The translations under genes were made by a program, and so were the position numbers. A DNA stretch of 64,000 bases from NCBI RefSeq assembly GCF_003950295.1, contig NZ_RHNP01000001.1, positions 124,001 to 188,000 on the forward strand. The letters are read 5' to 3'. The notes under the pieces are model-generated. The model was not told the origin of the DNA, did not search any database, and saw only the letters and a program-made list of their open reading frames with translations. The DNA comes from Loigolactobacillus iwatensis (lineage in GTDB: Bacteria > Bacillota > Bacilli > Lactobacillales > Lactobacillaceae). Of the stretch, positions 1-8,917 are shown in pieces (within the stretch, counting starts at the first letter, position 1; every line of letters starts with the position of its first letter).

Positions 1-686
1 TGGACTTCATCATTGGCTAACAATTCCTTACCAGTTCCGGACAAGATAATATTACCCGTGGATAAAACGTAGCCACGATCAGCAATGGATAAGGCTTTAG
101 AAGCATTCTGTTCAATTAATAATACTGTGGTACCTTGTTTTTTGATTGCTTGAATAATATCAAAGATTTCATTGATAAAGATTGGCGCCAGGCCCATTGA
201 AGGTTCGTCCATCAACAATAACTTCGGCTTAGCCATTAACGCACGGCCCATGGCTAACATCTGCTGTTCACCACCAGATAGCGTTGCGGCGTCCTGATCA
301 CGCCGTTCCTTTAAAACGGGGAAACGTTCAAAAACCATGGCGTAATCCGCCTTAACTCCGTCTCGATCTTTCCGTAAAAAGGCGCCCATTTGTAAATTTT
401 CTAAAACGGATAATCCCGGGAAAATATGGCGGCCTTCAGGGACTTGTGAAATTCCATCGGCCACAATTTTTTGTGACTTTTTATTTTGAATTTCTTTACC
501 TTCATAGATTATTTTACCGCTGGCTGGACGCATTAAACCAGAGATTGTTTTTAAAATCGTTGTTTTACCAGCACCATTGGCACCGATCAGTGAAACGATT
601 TCACCTTCATTAACGTCAAAGCTGACGCCCTTAACTGCGTGAATAACGCCATAATTAACAGCCAAATCGCTAACTTGTAGCAGCAT
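1..686 (-). CDS. livF: Branched-chain amino acid ABC transporter ATPase LivF (partial)
   Basis: This is one of the two cytoplasmic ATPases that power uptake of leucine, isoleucine and valine with LivG, LivH, LivM and LivJ. Translating the minus strand from the ATG at 686 gives an uninterrupted frame to the window edge. It contains Walker A (GANGAGKT), the ABC signature (LSGGEQQ) and Walker B (LLLMDEP) followed by SMGL, in the usual order and spacing. The C-terminal end lies beyond position 1, so the gene is truncated by the window and not by mutation. Its ATG overlaps the livG stop codon (TAATG), which implies translational coupling in the livJHMGF operon. Substrate specificity is inferred from the whole cluster, because the ATPase alone cannot show it. 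Confidence 0.93.
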   Translation of the reverse strand, partial: MLLQVSDLAVNYGVIHAVKGVSFDVNEGEIVSLIGANGAGKTTILKTISGLMRPASGKIIYEGKEIQNKKSQKIVADGISQVPEGRHIFPGLSVLENLQMGAFLRKDRDGVKADYAMVFERFPVLKERRDQDAATLSGGEQQMLAMGRALMAKPKLLLMDEPSMGLAPIFINEIFDIIQAIKKQGTTVLLIEQNASKALSIADRGYVLSTGNIILSGTGKELLANDEV

Positions 687-1462
687 TACGCTTCACCTCC
701 CAAGTATGCCTTGATAACCTTTGGATCCTTCTGTACCTCTTCTGGTGTCCCTTCAGCGATCAATTGACCGTATTCCAAAACGTAAATTCGTTCGGCAACG
801 TTCATAACCAATGACATATCGTGTTCAATTAGTAAAATAGTGATGTGGAATTCTTCTTGAATTTGGCGAATTAGCCGCGTTAGGTCCGCAGTTTCCTCAG
901 GATTCATCCCCGCAGCAGGTTCGTCTAAAAAGAGAATCTTCGGTTTGGTTGCTAGTGCACGCACAATCTCCAAACGCCGTTGGGCACCATAAGGCAAGTT
1001 TTTTGCTAATTTATCAGCGTCATCTTGCATATCAAAAATTTTCAACAAATCTAATACTTGTTGATGCAACTCATCTTCCTTTTTATAAAAAGAAGGCAGG
1101 CGAAAGATACTTTCTAAAAAGCCCTCTTTATTTTTACTTGTCATGGCAATCAACACATTATCCTCAACTGACAGGCCCTTGAATAAACGAATATTTTGGA
1201 AGGTTCGGGCCAATCCTGCTTGCGCGATCGTATAAGGCTTCTTTTTATTCAAAACCTCCAAACCAGCATCGGCCTGTAAGGTTACGGTTCCTTCAGACGG
1301 AACAATAACGCCAGTCAATAAATTAAACAGCGTCGTTTTGCCGGCACCATTTGGTCCAATTAAGGCAACCAGTTCATTATCATCCAAATGCATCGAAACA
1401 TCGGAAACGGCCGTCAAGCCACCAAAATTTTTCGTTAAACCCTTAACATCTAGTAAAGTCAT
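686..1462 (-). CDS. livG: Branched-chain amino acid ABC transporter ATPase LivG
   Basis: This is the second ATPase of the Liv transporter. The 258-residue protein has Walker A GPNGAGKT at residues 36-43, the LivG-type signature PYGAQRRLEI and Walker B ILFLDEPAAG. The signature departs from LSGGQ in the way typical of LivG. The length is normal for the family. Its ATG follows the livM stop codon with no gap, and its stop overlaps the livF ATG by one base, so the three genes are tightly coupled. Regulation is presumably shared with livJ, whose promoter is the only clear one in the cluster. Confidence 0.94.
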   Translation of the reverse strand: MTLLDVKGLTKNFGGLTAVSDVSMHLDDNELVALIGPNGAGKTTLFNLLTGVIVPSEGTVTLQADAGLEVLNKKKPYTIAQAGLARTFQNIRLFKGLSVEDNVLIAMTSKNKEGFLESIFRLPSFYKKEDELHQQVLDLLKIFDMQDDADKLAKNLPYGAQRRLEIVRALATKPKILFLDEPAAGMNPEETADLTRLIRQIQEEFHITILLIEHDMSLVMNVAERIYVLEYGQLIAEGTPEEVQKDPKVIKAYLGGEA

Positions 1463-2425
1463 TTAAGCGTCCCCCTTTGCCTTAAACTTCGTAAATATGC
1501 GGCGAACTGAGAACTCCCAAGTACCTAACAATCCAGAAGGCTTAAAGACCATGATTAAGATCAAGGCTAACGAATAAAGTACCATTCTTAAAGTCCCAAA
1601 ATTTTGTAAAACCATGTCCAATAATCCTAGAACGATCGCGGCTACATAGGTTCCGGTAATACTACCAATACCACCCATAACAACGATGATTAAAATGTTA
1701 ATTGACTCCATAATACCGAAATCATTCGGTGCAATTGTTTGGATATAGCTGGCGTGTAACGCACCACCAATCGCGGCAGTTGCTGCACCAAGAACAAAGG
1801 CAATAACCTTCCATTTGGTAATATTAACACCCATGGATTCAGCGGCAATTTCATCTTCACGGACGGACATAACCGCACGACCATCACGACTATGAATAAA
1901 GTTAACAATCAGAATTGTTGTTAAACAAACGAAGAGGTAAACCACCGACCAGTTAGCTAATTGGGGAATGTTGTATAAGCCCGCTGGCCCATTTGTGATC
2001 TTCAAGTTATTCATAATAATCCGAATAATTTCGGCAACTCCCATTGTTGCAATCGCCAAATAGTCCCCATTTAAACGTAACGTTGGGATCCCAACGACAA
2101 GAGCAACTAAGGCGGAAAGTGCCATTCCGGCTATTAAACCAAGTACCATGCCCCCACCATTTGGTATCGCCTGAGTAATTAGTGCTGATGTATAAGCACC
2201 AATTGCCATAAAACCAGCGTGCCCTAATGAAAATTGCCCCGAGAAACCAATAATCAAGTTAAGGCCAGTCGCTAAAATAATGTTAATTCCGATTAAAACT
2301 AAAGTAGTTTCAGCAAATTGATCAATGACACCCACCAATTCAAGGACATCAATTAAAATATAGCCGACAACCATGATGGCAAGCCAGGTCAAATTATATT
2401 TCAAATTTTTCTTCATGTTCGGCAC
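1463..2425 (-). CDS. livM: Branched-chain amino acid ABC transporter permease LivM
   Basis: This 320-residue polytopic membrane protein forms the translocation pore with LivH. The central part carries the LivM-type region around GFSGQFSLGHAGFMAIGAY and the cytoplasmic EAA-like segment near RAVMSVREDEIAAESMG, which should contact the ATPases. About eight to ten hydrophobic segments are visible. The length matches bacterial LivM proteins. The gene ends directly against the livG start and begins directly after the livH stop, with no intergenic bases on either side, so it can only be transcribed as part of the operon. Nothing looks degenerate. Confidence 0.93.
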   Translation of the reverse strand: MPNMKKNLKYNLTWLAIMVVGYILIDVLELVGVIDQFAETTLVLIGINIILATGLNLIIGFSGQFSLGHAGFMAIGAYTSALITQAIPNGGGMVLGLIAGMALSALVALVVGIPTLRLNGDYLAIATMGVAEIIRIIMNNLKITNGPAGLYNIPQLANWSVVYLFVCLTTILIVNFIHSRDGRAVMSVREDEIAAESMGVNITKWKVIAFVLGAATAAIGGALHASYIQTIAPNDFGIMESINILIIVVMGGIGSITGTYVAAIVLGLLDMVLQNFGTLRMVLYSLALILIMVFKPSGLLGTWEFSVRRIFTKFKAKGDA

Positions 2426-3304
2426 CTACACTTTCTCTTTGACGTTCTTGCCCAAAATACCAGCCGGTCGAACTAATAGAATTAAAATCAGAACGGCATA
2501 CACAACTGCGTCTTTAAAGGCAGAGAACCCAAGTGCTTGAACGGCAGTTTCAATTAGGCCAATTACAAAACCACCAAGAGCGGCACCAGGAATTAAGCCA
2601 ATCCCACCTAGAACTGCGGCAACAAAGGCCTTAATCCCAGGGGTCATGCCCATCAACGGATCAATGGAATTGTAATATAAACCAATCAAGACACCTGCGG
2701 CACCGGCCAAAGCTGAACCTAAAGCAAAGGTAAAGGAGATTGTCCGGTCAATATTAATTCCAATCAATTGAGCCGCATCGGCGTCCACTGAAACAGCACG
2801 CATTGCCTTGCCCATCTTGGTTTCTTTAATAATTAATTGCAATAAAATCATTAAAACAATTGAAACAACCAAGATCAATAATTGAATATTTGAAATCGTT
2901 ACTGAACCTAGATGGTACTGCTTAACCGCAATAGCTTGCGGAAAACTACGTACATTTGAACTAAACAAGTATGACATTCCATTTTCCAATAAGAATGACA
3001 CGCCAATTGCAGTAATCAATGCCGCAATTCGTGGCGAATTTCTCAATGGTCGGTAGGCCAAATATTCAATAATAACCCCTGCCAATGCACAGAATATCAT
3101 CGCCGAAATCAGCGCTGGCCAAAAACTAAAGTGCCACTGATTAATCACATAATAGCCCCAAAAGGCACCTAACATATAAATATCACCATGAGCAAAGTTA
3201 ATTAACTTGATAATCCCATAAACCATGGTGTAACCAAGTGCTAACAGTGCATAGATACTACCCAGCGATAACCCATTAACTAATTGTTGTAAAACTGTAT
3301 GCAC
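2426..3304 (-). CDS. livH: Branched-chain amino acid ABC transporter permease LivH
   Basis: This is the first permease of the Liv system, 292 residues long and almost entirely hydrophobic. The N-terminal QQLVNGLSLGSIYALLALGYT segment and the MVYGIIKLINFAHGDIYMLGAF region are hallmarks of LivH. The segment ETKMGKAMRAVSVDADAAQLIGI is the cytoplasmic coupling loop. It lies 266 bp downstream of livJ, and that gap holds a long inverted repeat instead of a clear promoter. Membrane genes may therefore be expressed below the level of the binding protein through the hairpin. Family assignment is secure, while exact amino acid preference is inferred. Confidence 0.93.
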   Translation of the reverse strand: MHTVLQQLVNGLSLGSIYALLALGYTMVYGIIKLINFAHGDIYMLGAFWGYYVINQWHFSFWPALISAMIFCALAGVIIEYLAYRPLRNSPRIAALITAIGVSFLLENGMSYLFSSNVRSFPQAIAVKQYHLGSVTISNIQLLILVVSIVLMILLQLIIKETKMGKAMRAVSVDADAAQLIGINIDRTISFTFALGSALAGAAGVLIGLYYNSIDPLMGMTPGIKAFVAAVLGGIGLIPGAALGGFVIGLIETAVQALGFSAFKDAVVYAVLILILLVRPAGILGKNVKEKV

Positions 3305-3355
3305 AGTGCTTCACTTCCATTTCTTTATACTTCCGAAACTAACATAACTTTTAAA

Positions 3356-3475
3356 TTGAGAATGGGCCAAAAGGAGGTTGAATTTCGGGCCTAATTCACC
3401 TACTAATTCGTTAGCAAGTAACTAAATTAGCAGCTGAGATTACACGGGAAATTTGCCTTTTGGCCCACATCTCAA
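3356..3475. repeat. Long intercistronic inverted repeat between livJ and livH
   Basis: The arms at 3356-3385 and 3446-3475 are imperfectly complementary over about 25 bases, including a TGGGCCAAAAGG / CCTTTTGGCCCA core. The enclosed sequence can fold further (CTAATTTAGTTA against TAACGAATTAG). There is no U tract after the stem in the minus-strand transcript, so it is more likely an RNA-processing or partial-termination element than a full terminator. Such elements often keep binding-protein mRNA more abundant than permease mRNA; that role is inferred here. Confidence 0.6.
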
Positions 3476-3570
3476 AGTAAAACTACGGTACTTTATTTTG
3501 CTGGACAATAGAATCATCGCCGCTGGATAAAAAGTTCTATTCAGAGCATTACTTTTCTTTGCCGCACTTC

Positions 3571-4758
3571 TTATTTAACGGAGGTAGCCTGAACTTCTTC
3601 GCCATTTTCAACTTTTGCAATGATAACTGGCTTTTGTGGATTATGTTTCTTATCCATCGTGATCGTGCCCGTAACACCCTTAAAGTTCTTCAAGTTGGCT
3701 AATCCAGTAGCAATCTTCGTTGAATCAGCTGACTTTTCATTTTCAATTGCATCCTTGATCATGTAAGTTGCATCGTAAGCTAAAGCATCAAACGTACCGG
3801 CTTGTTCATTGTACTTAGCCTTGTATGCTTTCATATAAGCTGTTGCTTTAGCGTTATTGGTGGCCTTAGAATCAAAATGCGTTGTGTAATAAATATTGCT
3901 TGCGTTCTTCTTACCCGCAATTTGAACTAATTTAGGGTCGGCGAACCCATCAGCACCAACAATTGGTTGCGTGATTCCCATTTGTCGAGCCTGTTTAACA
4001 ATTAAACCAGCTTCAGAGTAATAACCTGGAACGAATAATGCATCAAACTTCTTACCTTTCAGCTTAGTTAACAAGGTATTGAAGTCTTTGTCGCCGGCTT
4101 GGTAATACTGAACTTGAACAACTTGGCCCTTAAACTCTTTCTTGAAGGCCTTCGTTAATCCTTGTGCGTAATCGGTTGACTTATCAGCCAAAATGGCAAC
4201 CCGTTTTAATTTCATATTACTATAAACGTATTTGGCCAAGGCCTTACCTTGATAACTATCCTCGAAACATGAACGGAACATATAGGGTTGAACTTTACCG
4301 TTCTTTTGAACTGTCAAGGAGTCTTGGGTACCACCTGGTGTAATTAACGGAACTTTTGCTTTAGTGTAATTAGGTAAGGCCGCTAAATCAGCACCGGAAG
4401 TGATCGGACCAACTGAGGCAACTACTTTACTCTGCGTTGCTAAGTTTGACGCAACCGACGCAACTTGCGAATTATCGGATTTATTATCTTTTTGAACTAA
4501 TTGAAGTTTTAGCTTTTTACCGTTAACTTTGACCCCACCATCTTTGTTAATCTGTGAGACGGCAAGCTCGGTCCCACGCTGCATTGCTTGTCCATAAGCC
4601 GCAGCAGCGCCAGAAAGCTCAAAGTTACCACCAATTTTAATTGTATTACCGGACTGCTTGTTACCACCGTTAGTGGCGCTACTGCTACATCCAGCCAATA
4701 ATAATGACCCAGCCAACATGACTGTTCCCAGTACAGTTGCTAATTTCTTCCCGCGCAT
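3571..4758 (-). CDS. livJ: Branched-chain amino acid substrate-binding lipoprotein LivJ
   Basis: This 395-residue extracellular binding protein captures branched-chain amino acids and delivers them to LivHM. The N-terminus has a lipoprotein signal peptide with the lipobox LLAGC, so C24 should be lipidated and anchor the protein in the outer leaflet of the membrane. It is followed by a Ser/Asn/Gly-rich linker and a type I periplasmic-binding fold (IKIGGNFELSGAAAAYGQAMQRG at the start and GPITSGADLAALPNYTKAKVPLITPG in the first lobe). A good ribosome binding site (TTAGGAGATGGGCTT) precedes the ATG. It is the first gene of the operon and has its own promoter-like sequence upstream. Confidence 0.94.
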   Translation of the reverse strand: MRGKKLATVLGTVMLAGSLLLAGCSSSATNGGNKQSGNTIKIGGNFELSGAAAAYGQAMQRGTELAVSQINKDGGVKVNGKKLKLQLVQKDNKSDNSQVASVASNLATQSKVVASVGPITSGADLAALPNYTKAKVPLITPGGTQDSLTVQKNGKVQPYMFRSCFEDSYQGKALAKYVYSNMKLKRVAILADKSTDYAQGLTKAFKKEFKGQVVQVQYYQAGDKDFNTLLTKLKGKKFDALFVPGYYSEAGLIVKQARQMGITQPIVGADGFADPKLVQIAGKKNASNIYYTTHFDSKATNNAKATAYMKAYKAKYNEQAGTFDALAYDATYMIKDAIENEKSADSTKIATGLANLKNFKGVTGTITMDKKHNPQKPVIIAKVENGEEVQATSVK

Positions 4759-5119
4759 AAGCCCATCTCCTAAGTAAATTTAATTCTAATCTGTTTTTAA
4801 TAAACTAACATAACAAATTAGAAGCGTCAACGTTTTATAGGCCAAAAGACGCCTTGATAGCGGATACATTTAACCGTAAATACTAATATAATAGTGTTTA
4901 TTAGCGTGTTAAAAGCTGGTATAACAGTAATCCAATATTTATAAAATTAAAATTTACACTTTTTTCACATTTTAAACTCATTTAAAACTAATTTAATTCC
5001 AATCTTACGTTTTTATTTGTTCATAATTATTTCCAAACCAAGCTTATTAATTGCTCATTTTATTTCGAATAGGCTATGCTTGCGTAAAAGGTTTAATAAT
5101 GAACTTAGGAGGGCCTACA
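4759..5119. other. Intergenic region between divergent livJ and tpx
   Basis: This 361-base AT-rich gap holds the livJ promoter candidate at 4802-4830 and, presumably, the tpx promoter. I see no convincing -35/-10 pair for tpx and no CodY-like or T-box element that I can support. Confidence 0.5.
4802..4830 (-). promoter_or_regulatory. Candidate sigma-A promoter of the liv operon
   Basis: On the minus strand a TTGACG box (4825-4830) is followed after 17 bases by TAGTTT (4802-4807), and the livJ start lies about 45 bases further on. The -35 box is five of six to consensus and the -10 box is weaker. Confidence 0.5.
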
Positions 5120-5635
5120 ATGCAAATTAACCGTTATGGCAAACCCTTTGCCACTATTGGAACGCCACCCGAAATAGGTGATCTATTACCAAATTTCACG
5201 TTAAAAAGTGCAAACGAAGAAACACGCTTAACAACCAAGGATTTGTTGGGCAAGCCATTATTAATAAGCGTGGTCCCAAATATCAATACCCGGGTTTGCA
5301 CAACGCAAACCATTCAATTTAATCGTGCCAGTGATCTGGTCACAGCGGCACGCTTCGTCACTATCTCAACAAATACTTGTGCCGAACAACTTGATTGGTG
5401 CGGAATTAGGGGCGTTACTAGTATGGAAATGCTGTCTGATGCTGATGCCTCATTTGGTGAAGCAATGGCACTCTACATTCCTACCAACGCAACGCTTGCA
5501 CGCGCCGTTTTCATTGTTGCCCCTAGTGGGAAAATTATTTATCGGGAATTTATGACCGAACAAACTAATGAACCCGATTATTTAGCGGCGTTAAACTTTA
5601 TTCGCAAATTCTGCGTACTTAATCATTTAGAGTAA
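5120..5635 (+). CDS. tpx: Thiol peroxidase (Tpx, atypical 2-Cys peroxiredoxin)
   Basis: This is a cytoplasmic thioredoxin-dependent peroxidase that reduces hydrogen peroxide and organic hydroperoxides. The frame is open further upstream, but the ATG at 5120 is preceded by TTAGGAGGG and gives a 171-residue protein, normal for Tpx. The peroxidatic cysteine is C60 in PNINTRVC-TTQ, where most family members have DTPVC, so the Asp is Asn here. C94 in DWCGIRG sits where the resolving cysteine is expected, and C87 is extra. The gene stands alone and ends in a strong terminator shared with the convergent gene. Function is confident; the altered residues near C60 could tune activity. Confidence 0.9.
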   Translation: MQINRYGKPFATIGTPPEIGDLLPNFTLKSANEETRLTTKDLLGKPLLISVVPNINTRVCTTQTIQFNRASDLVTAARFVTISTNTCAEQLDWCGIRGVTSMEMLSDADASFGEAMALYIPTNATLARAVFIVAPSGKIIYREFMTEQTNEPDYLAALNFIRKFCVLNHLE

Positions 5636-5636
5636 A

Positions 5637-5684
5637 AAATAACGATCTAAAGGCTAGTGAAAACCTTTAAATCGTTATTTTTTT
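5637..5684. terminator. Intrinsic terminator between tpx and the convergent GT gene
   Basis: AATAACGATCTAAAGG pairs with CCTTTAAATCGTTATT around a short loop, followed by seven T on the plus strand. The flanking A run could also make it work for the minus-strand gene that ends at 5710. Confidence 0.85.
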
Positions 5685-5709
5685 GGTCGTATTTGGAAAT
5701 TATTTTTAG

Positions 5710-7797
5710 CTAATCGCCTTTTCGGTTACTTTTAGGTAACCAGATAAAACCAACATCTACTAATGTAATTAAGATGATTAAGAGTGCTAACTTTTTTGCA
5801 CTGAAAAGTGGCTGTTGCCATTTATTTTCTACCTTAAATAACAAGTACTGGCGGTGCCACTTATTTTGGTTAAGCGGCTTGGCGGCAGGCACTGCATTAT
5901 AGCTACGACTATCTAAAATTGCTAATTTAATTGTTCTGTGACTGTGATTATATAAAGTCAGCTTATAAGTACCAGCTTTAAACTTATGTTGACTGCTCCA
6001 GTTAGTTGCTCTGGCCTTAAGCCGCCAACTAGTTGCCCCGCGAACTACGCGAGCACTGATATCTTTGGTTCCATTATGACGGGGATTTTGAATACTAATT
6101 GCATTAGCCGCCTTAGATAGCCAAATCTGTTGTGTCACTTGGTGCCCGGATTTAAGAACATAATTACCGTAATCTTTCGTTTGCTGAACTACCGGCTCAC
6201 TCTGTGTTACTGGCGCTTCAACAAATCGGCGCGCGCTTAGCATACCGATTGCTGCAACTGCAACGAGTAAGAGGCTTAAACCTGTTTTAAATAGTCTCTT
6301 CTGCTGCATAAGTTTCGGGCCCACTAAATCCTCAAACGACAATACCGCTAATTGTTTCAGCCCAAAGATAGCTAATACTAGTAATAATGGGAAAATTAGT
6401 AAGACGTAACGGGCCTCAGCTTCCCAAAACAATAAATGGAAACTGAATATACCCAAAATAGTTAGAATAATAAATTTCATTTCTAAATCTAATTGCTTAG
6501 GTAGCACACTAAAACCAATAACAGCAATTACGCTAAGTCCTAAAACAGTAACGTAAATAACTTGGTTTAACGAACTAATTAATAGCTTATTAGAGCCGTA
6601 TAGGTATTGAAATAATTTGCCGTATGAGTGGGCTTGATTGATCGTCTCAGTGGCATCCAAATTGCCATCCGACCACATCAAATTAAGTTTATTTAATAAG
6701 TGACCGGCAAGCCCAGCTACACCTTTACTCCGAACACGTGCTTTAATTGTTGTCATTGCTAGTGCTTGCTTCTTAGCGTAAGTTGGCTGTTTTTGGATCA
6801 TACCTGTATCAGCATGACTACTTGAGCCTTGTGTTCCGTAATTCAGGCCCATCATTGTCCAAGTGAGTAAAGGCATTTTTTTGCTTTGTGGCTGCTCGTA
6901 GCCAACTGTGGCCTCCAAATGTGGAGTGGCCGCAACGCCAACGCCAAAAAGAACTAAAAGTAGCGCAATGGCGGTCACGGTTTTTCGCCACCCCTGCCGG
7001 TAATGGTCACCAAGCAAAACTAAGATCGTCGCAATAAGTAATACACCATTATTACCCTTTAACCAAAAACCAAGCCAAAGTTCAATTCCTAATATAATCA
7101 GTAAAATCCAGCCACGCTTATCCGCTTTAAAATAACGCTCTAAAAGCCATAAGGTCAGTACTGGAAATAAAAGAGCAACCCCATCTGTATAGAAAAATAA
7201 TGCATAACCATAAAATGGAAAATAAATTGCGGCAAGTATTAATAAAATTAGTGCATAGGGCTGACCCCACCGGTGGCTAACCCACGACCAAAGTAAACCA
7301 ATTGTCAGATCAATCCAAGCAAACATGACTAAATTTAACCCAAGCCAACCATTAATATGTAACAACTTAAATATTGCTAATAATCCATATTCCACCATCG
7401 TAATTGGCACATTATTTTGGGCCAATTCATGAAAATAGGGAATCCAGTGGCGTGAACCATTGAGTAAGTTAACTGCCTGAAAACGAATATCCATGCCATC
7501 ATAAATATTGTCACCAATAACTCGAAAGGCCAAAAAGAGCTGCACACCAATGCTAATTAACACCACAATCCAACCAATCAGCCGAATTAATCGTTGATTT
7601 TGCCGGTTTAGCCAGCGAATTAATTGAACTAAAACACTAATCAGTGCCAGTACACTTAGTAAAATTAGTAGTGGTCCAAAGCGTAACACGTGATGAAATG
7701 CATCGGGAATTTCCGCCAAGGCAACCACACTAATCATGGTAAGTAGAAACCCGGTTAAGCCTAACAGAAATGGCCAAACTATTTTTTTATCTTTCAA
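5710..7797 (-). CDS. Large multi-pass membrane protein, GT-C glycosyltransferase-like (paralogue of 10410-12458)
   Basis: This protein of about 695 residues has some twelve hydrophobic segments in its first two thirds and a soluble, probably extracellular, C-terminal domain before a last transmembrane helix. It shares TSWTMMGLN and FHLLFWEAEARYVLLIFP with its divergent neighbour, so the two are paralogues. Polyprenyl-linked-sugar glycosyltransferases of the GT-C fold have this architecture, and that role is inferred. I chose the TTG at 7797 because GGGACGG lies seven bases upstream. A longer frame from a TTG at 7833 is possible. The gene overlaps or abuts the acyltransferase gene upstream, so they form an operon. 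Substrate unknown. Confidence 0.75.
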   Translation of the reverse strand: MKDKKIVWPFLLGLTGFLLTMISVVALAEIPDAFHHVLRFGPLLILLSVLALISVLVQLIRWLNRQNQRLIRLIGWIVVLISIGVQLFLAFRVIGDNIYDGMDIRFQAVNLLNGSRHWIPYFHELAQNNVPITMVEYGLLAIFKLLHINGWLGLNLVMFAWIDLTIGLLWSWVSHRWGQPYALILLILAAIYFPFYGYALFFYTDGVALLFPVLTLWLLERYFKADKRGWILLIILGIELWLGFWLKGNNGVLLIATILVLLGDHYRQGWRKTVTAIALLLVLFGVGVAATPHLEATVGYEQPQSKKMPLLTWTMMGLNYGTQGSSSHADTGMIQKQPTYAKKQALAMTTIKARVRSKGVAGLAGHLLNKLNLMWSDGNLDATETINQAHSYGKLFQYLYGSNKLLISSLNQVIYVTVLGLSVIAVIGFSVLPKQLDLEMKFIILTILGIFSFHLLFWEAEARYVLLIFPLLLVLAIFGLKQLAVLSFEDLVGPKLMQQKRLFKTGLSLLLVAVAAIGMLSARRFVEAPVTQSEPVVQQTKDYGNYVLKSGHQVTQQIWLSKAANAISIQNPRHNGTKDISARVVRGATSWRLKARATNWSSQHKFKAGTYKLTLYNHSHRTIKLAILDSRSYNAVPAAKPLNQNKWHRQYLLFKVENKWQQPLFSAKKLALLIILITLVDVGFIWLPKSNRKGD

Positions 7798-7801
7798 TTT
7801 T

Positions 7802-8917
7802 TCACCGTCCCAACAATAACCAACGATCAACAAAGCTCAATTTACTTAAAAGATACGTCAATAAATAACTGATAATGATTAGGCAACCCCAAAGGGCAAA
7901 TGTCTGTTGTGTCAGTGTCATACCAGCAAACCAACCTAACTTTTCAATCACTAATTGGACCATTCGGTGAATTAGAAAGACGCCTAGAGAAAGCTGCGCC
8001 GTTGTGTAAAAACAGCGCCGCAACCAAATTGACGTAATTTTCCAGCGACTACCCCAAGCAACTATAGCAGCAGCACACGGCAACAAAAGAATGTATTCAT
8101 AGGGCATGTTTAGCTGACCGCCATTAAAGCGAGTATAATCCGTAAATTGAAAAGCATACTGCGTATACATAATTAACCCAGTCGTTATTACCGTAAAGAG
8201 TCCCAATAAACTCGTTCGCCATTTTTCAAATGCACCAGTACGGATCAAATAACCGGCAAAAAAATAGGTTGCGCTACGAGCGCCAAAATAGGAAAGATCA
8301 AGCTGCGAGGCAGAGAATCCCACCTTGCCAGCCGCATTTAAAAATAAGTTAATTGTTGGAATCAACATCGTCTGACTGATTACTAACAAATAGATTGCCC
8401 ACAGTCCCCGCCGCGGAAATTGATGAATTGCCCGGGAAATAAATGGGATTGCCAAGTATAGCCCAAGAATTGCCGGCATAAACCAAGCATTCCACATGAA
8501 ATTACCTAAATTATTAGGATTACCATTTTGCCGGGAAATGAACGTTAAATCTTCCAACACTTGCAGAATACCTGTTGGTCGCTTCAGTAAAAGTTTGAGA
8601 AATACATCATAGATCAACACCCAAGCAGTAAAGGCAATAGCCATTGGCAACACTTTTTGGCGGTAAAACCGCTGAATAGCTTGCTTATCTGAATAAGTTC
8701 GGTCTAACAACAAATAACCCGATAAAATGAAGAAAATTGGCACACCAATATGCCCTAACGCAACTAACATTGAATTAATTATTTGTCCCGTTGGTGAAAA
8801 ACGCTGAAACGAAATATGCGCGGGAACTGCATGACTGAAAACGGCCAACAGTATCGCCAAGGTACGCACGGCATCTAGACCTGGATTACGCTTTAGAACT
8901 TTTGCTTCGGTTATCAC
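7802..8917 (-). CDS. Acyltransferase family 3 (OafA/WecH-like) membrane protein
   Basis: This 371-residue polytopic protein begins with the acyltransferase-3 signature NPGLDAVRTLAILLAVFSHA, where the histidine in the first helix is a conserved catalytic residue. It continues with GVPIFFILSGYLLL, which is also typical. About ten transmembrane helices are evident. Family members transfer acetyl or other acyl groups to sugars of cell-surface polymers, and the flanking GT-C genes make surface-glycan O-acylation likely here. The start is GTG at 8917, overlapping the stop of the upstream gene (GTGA) with GAGGCGG as ribosome binding site. The acceptor cannot be told from sequence. Confidence 0.9.
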   Translation of the reverse strand: MITEAKVLKRNPGLDAVRTLAILLAVFSHAVPAHISFQRFSPTGQIINSMLVALGHIGVPIFFILSGYLLLDRTYSDKQAIQRFYRQKVLPMAIAFTAWVLIYDVFLKLLLKRPTGILQVLEDLTFISRQNGNPNNLGNFMWNAWFMPAILGLYLAIPFISRAIHQFPRRGLWAIYLLVISQTMLIPTINLFLNAAGKVGFSASQLDLSYFGARSATYFFAGYLIRTGAFEKWRTSLLGLFTVITTGLIMYTQYAFQFTDYTRFNGGQLNMPYEYILLLPCAAAIVAWGSRWKITSIWLRRCFYTTAQLSLGVFLIHRMVQLVIEKLGWFAGMTLTQQTFALWGCLIIISYLLTYLLSKLSFVDRWLLLGR

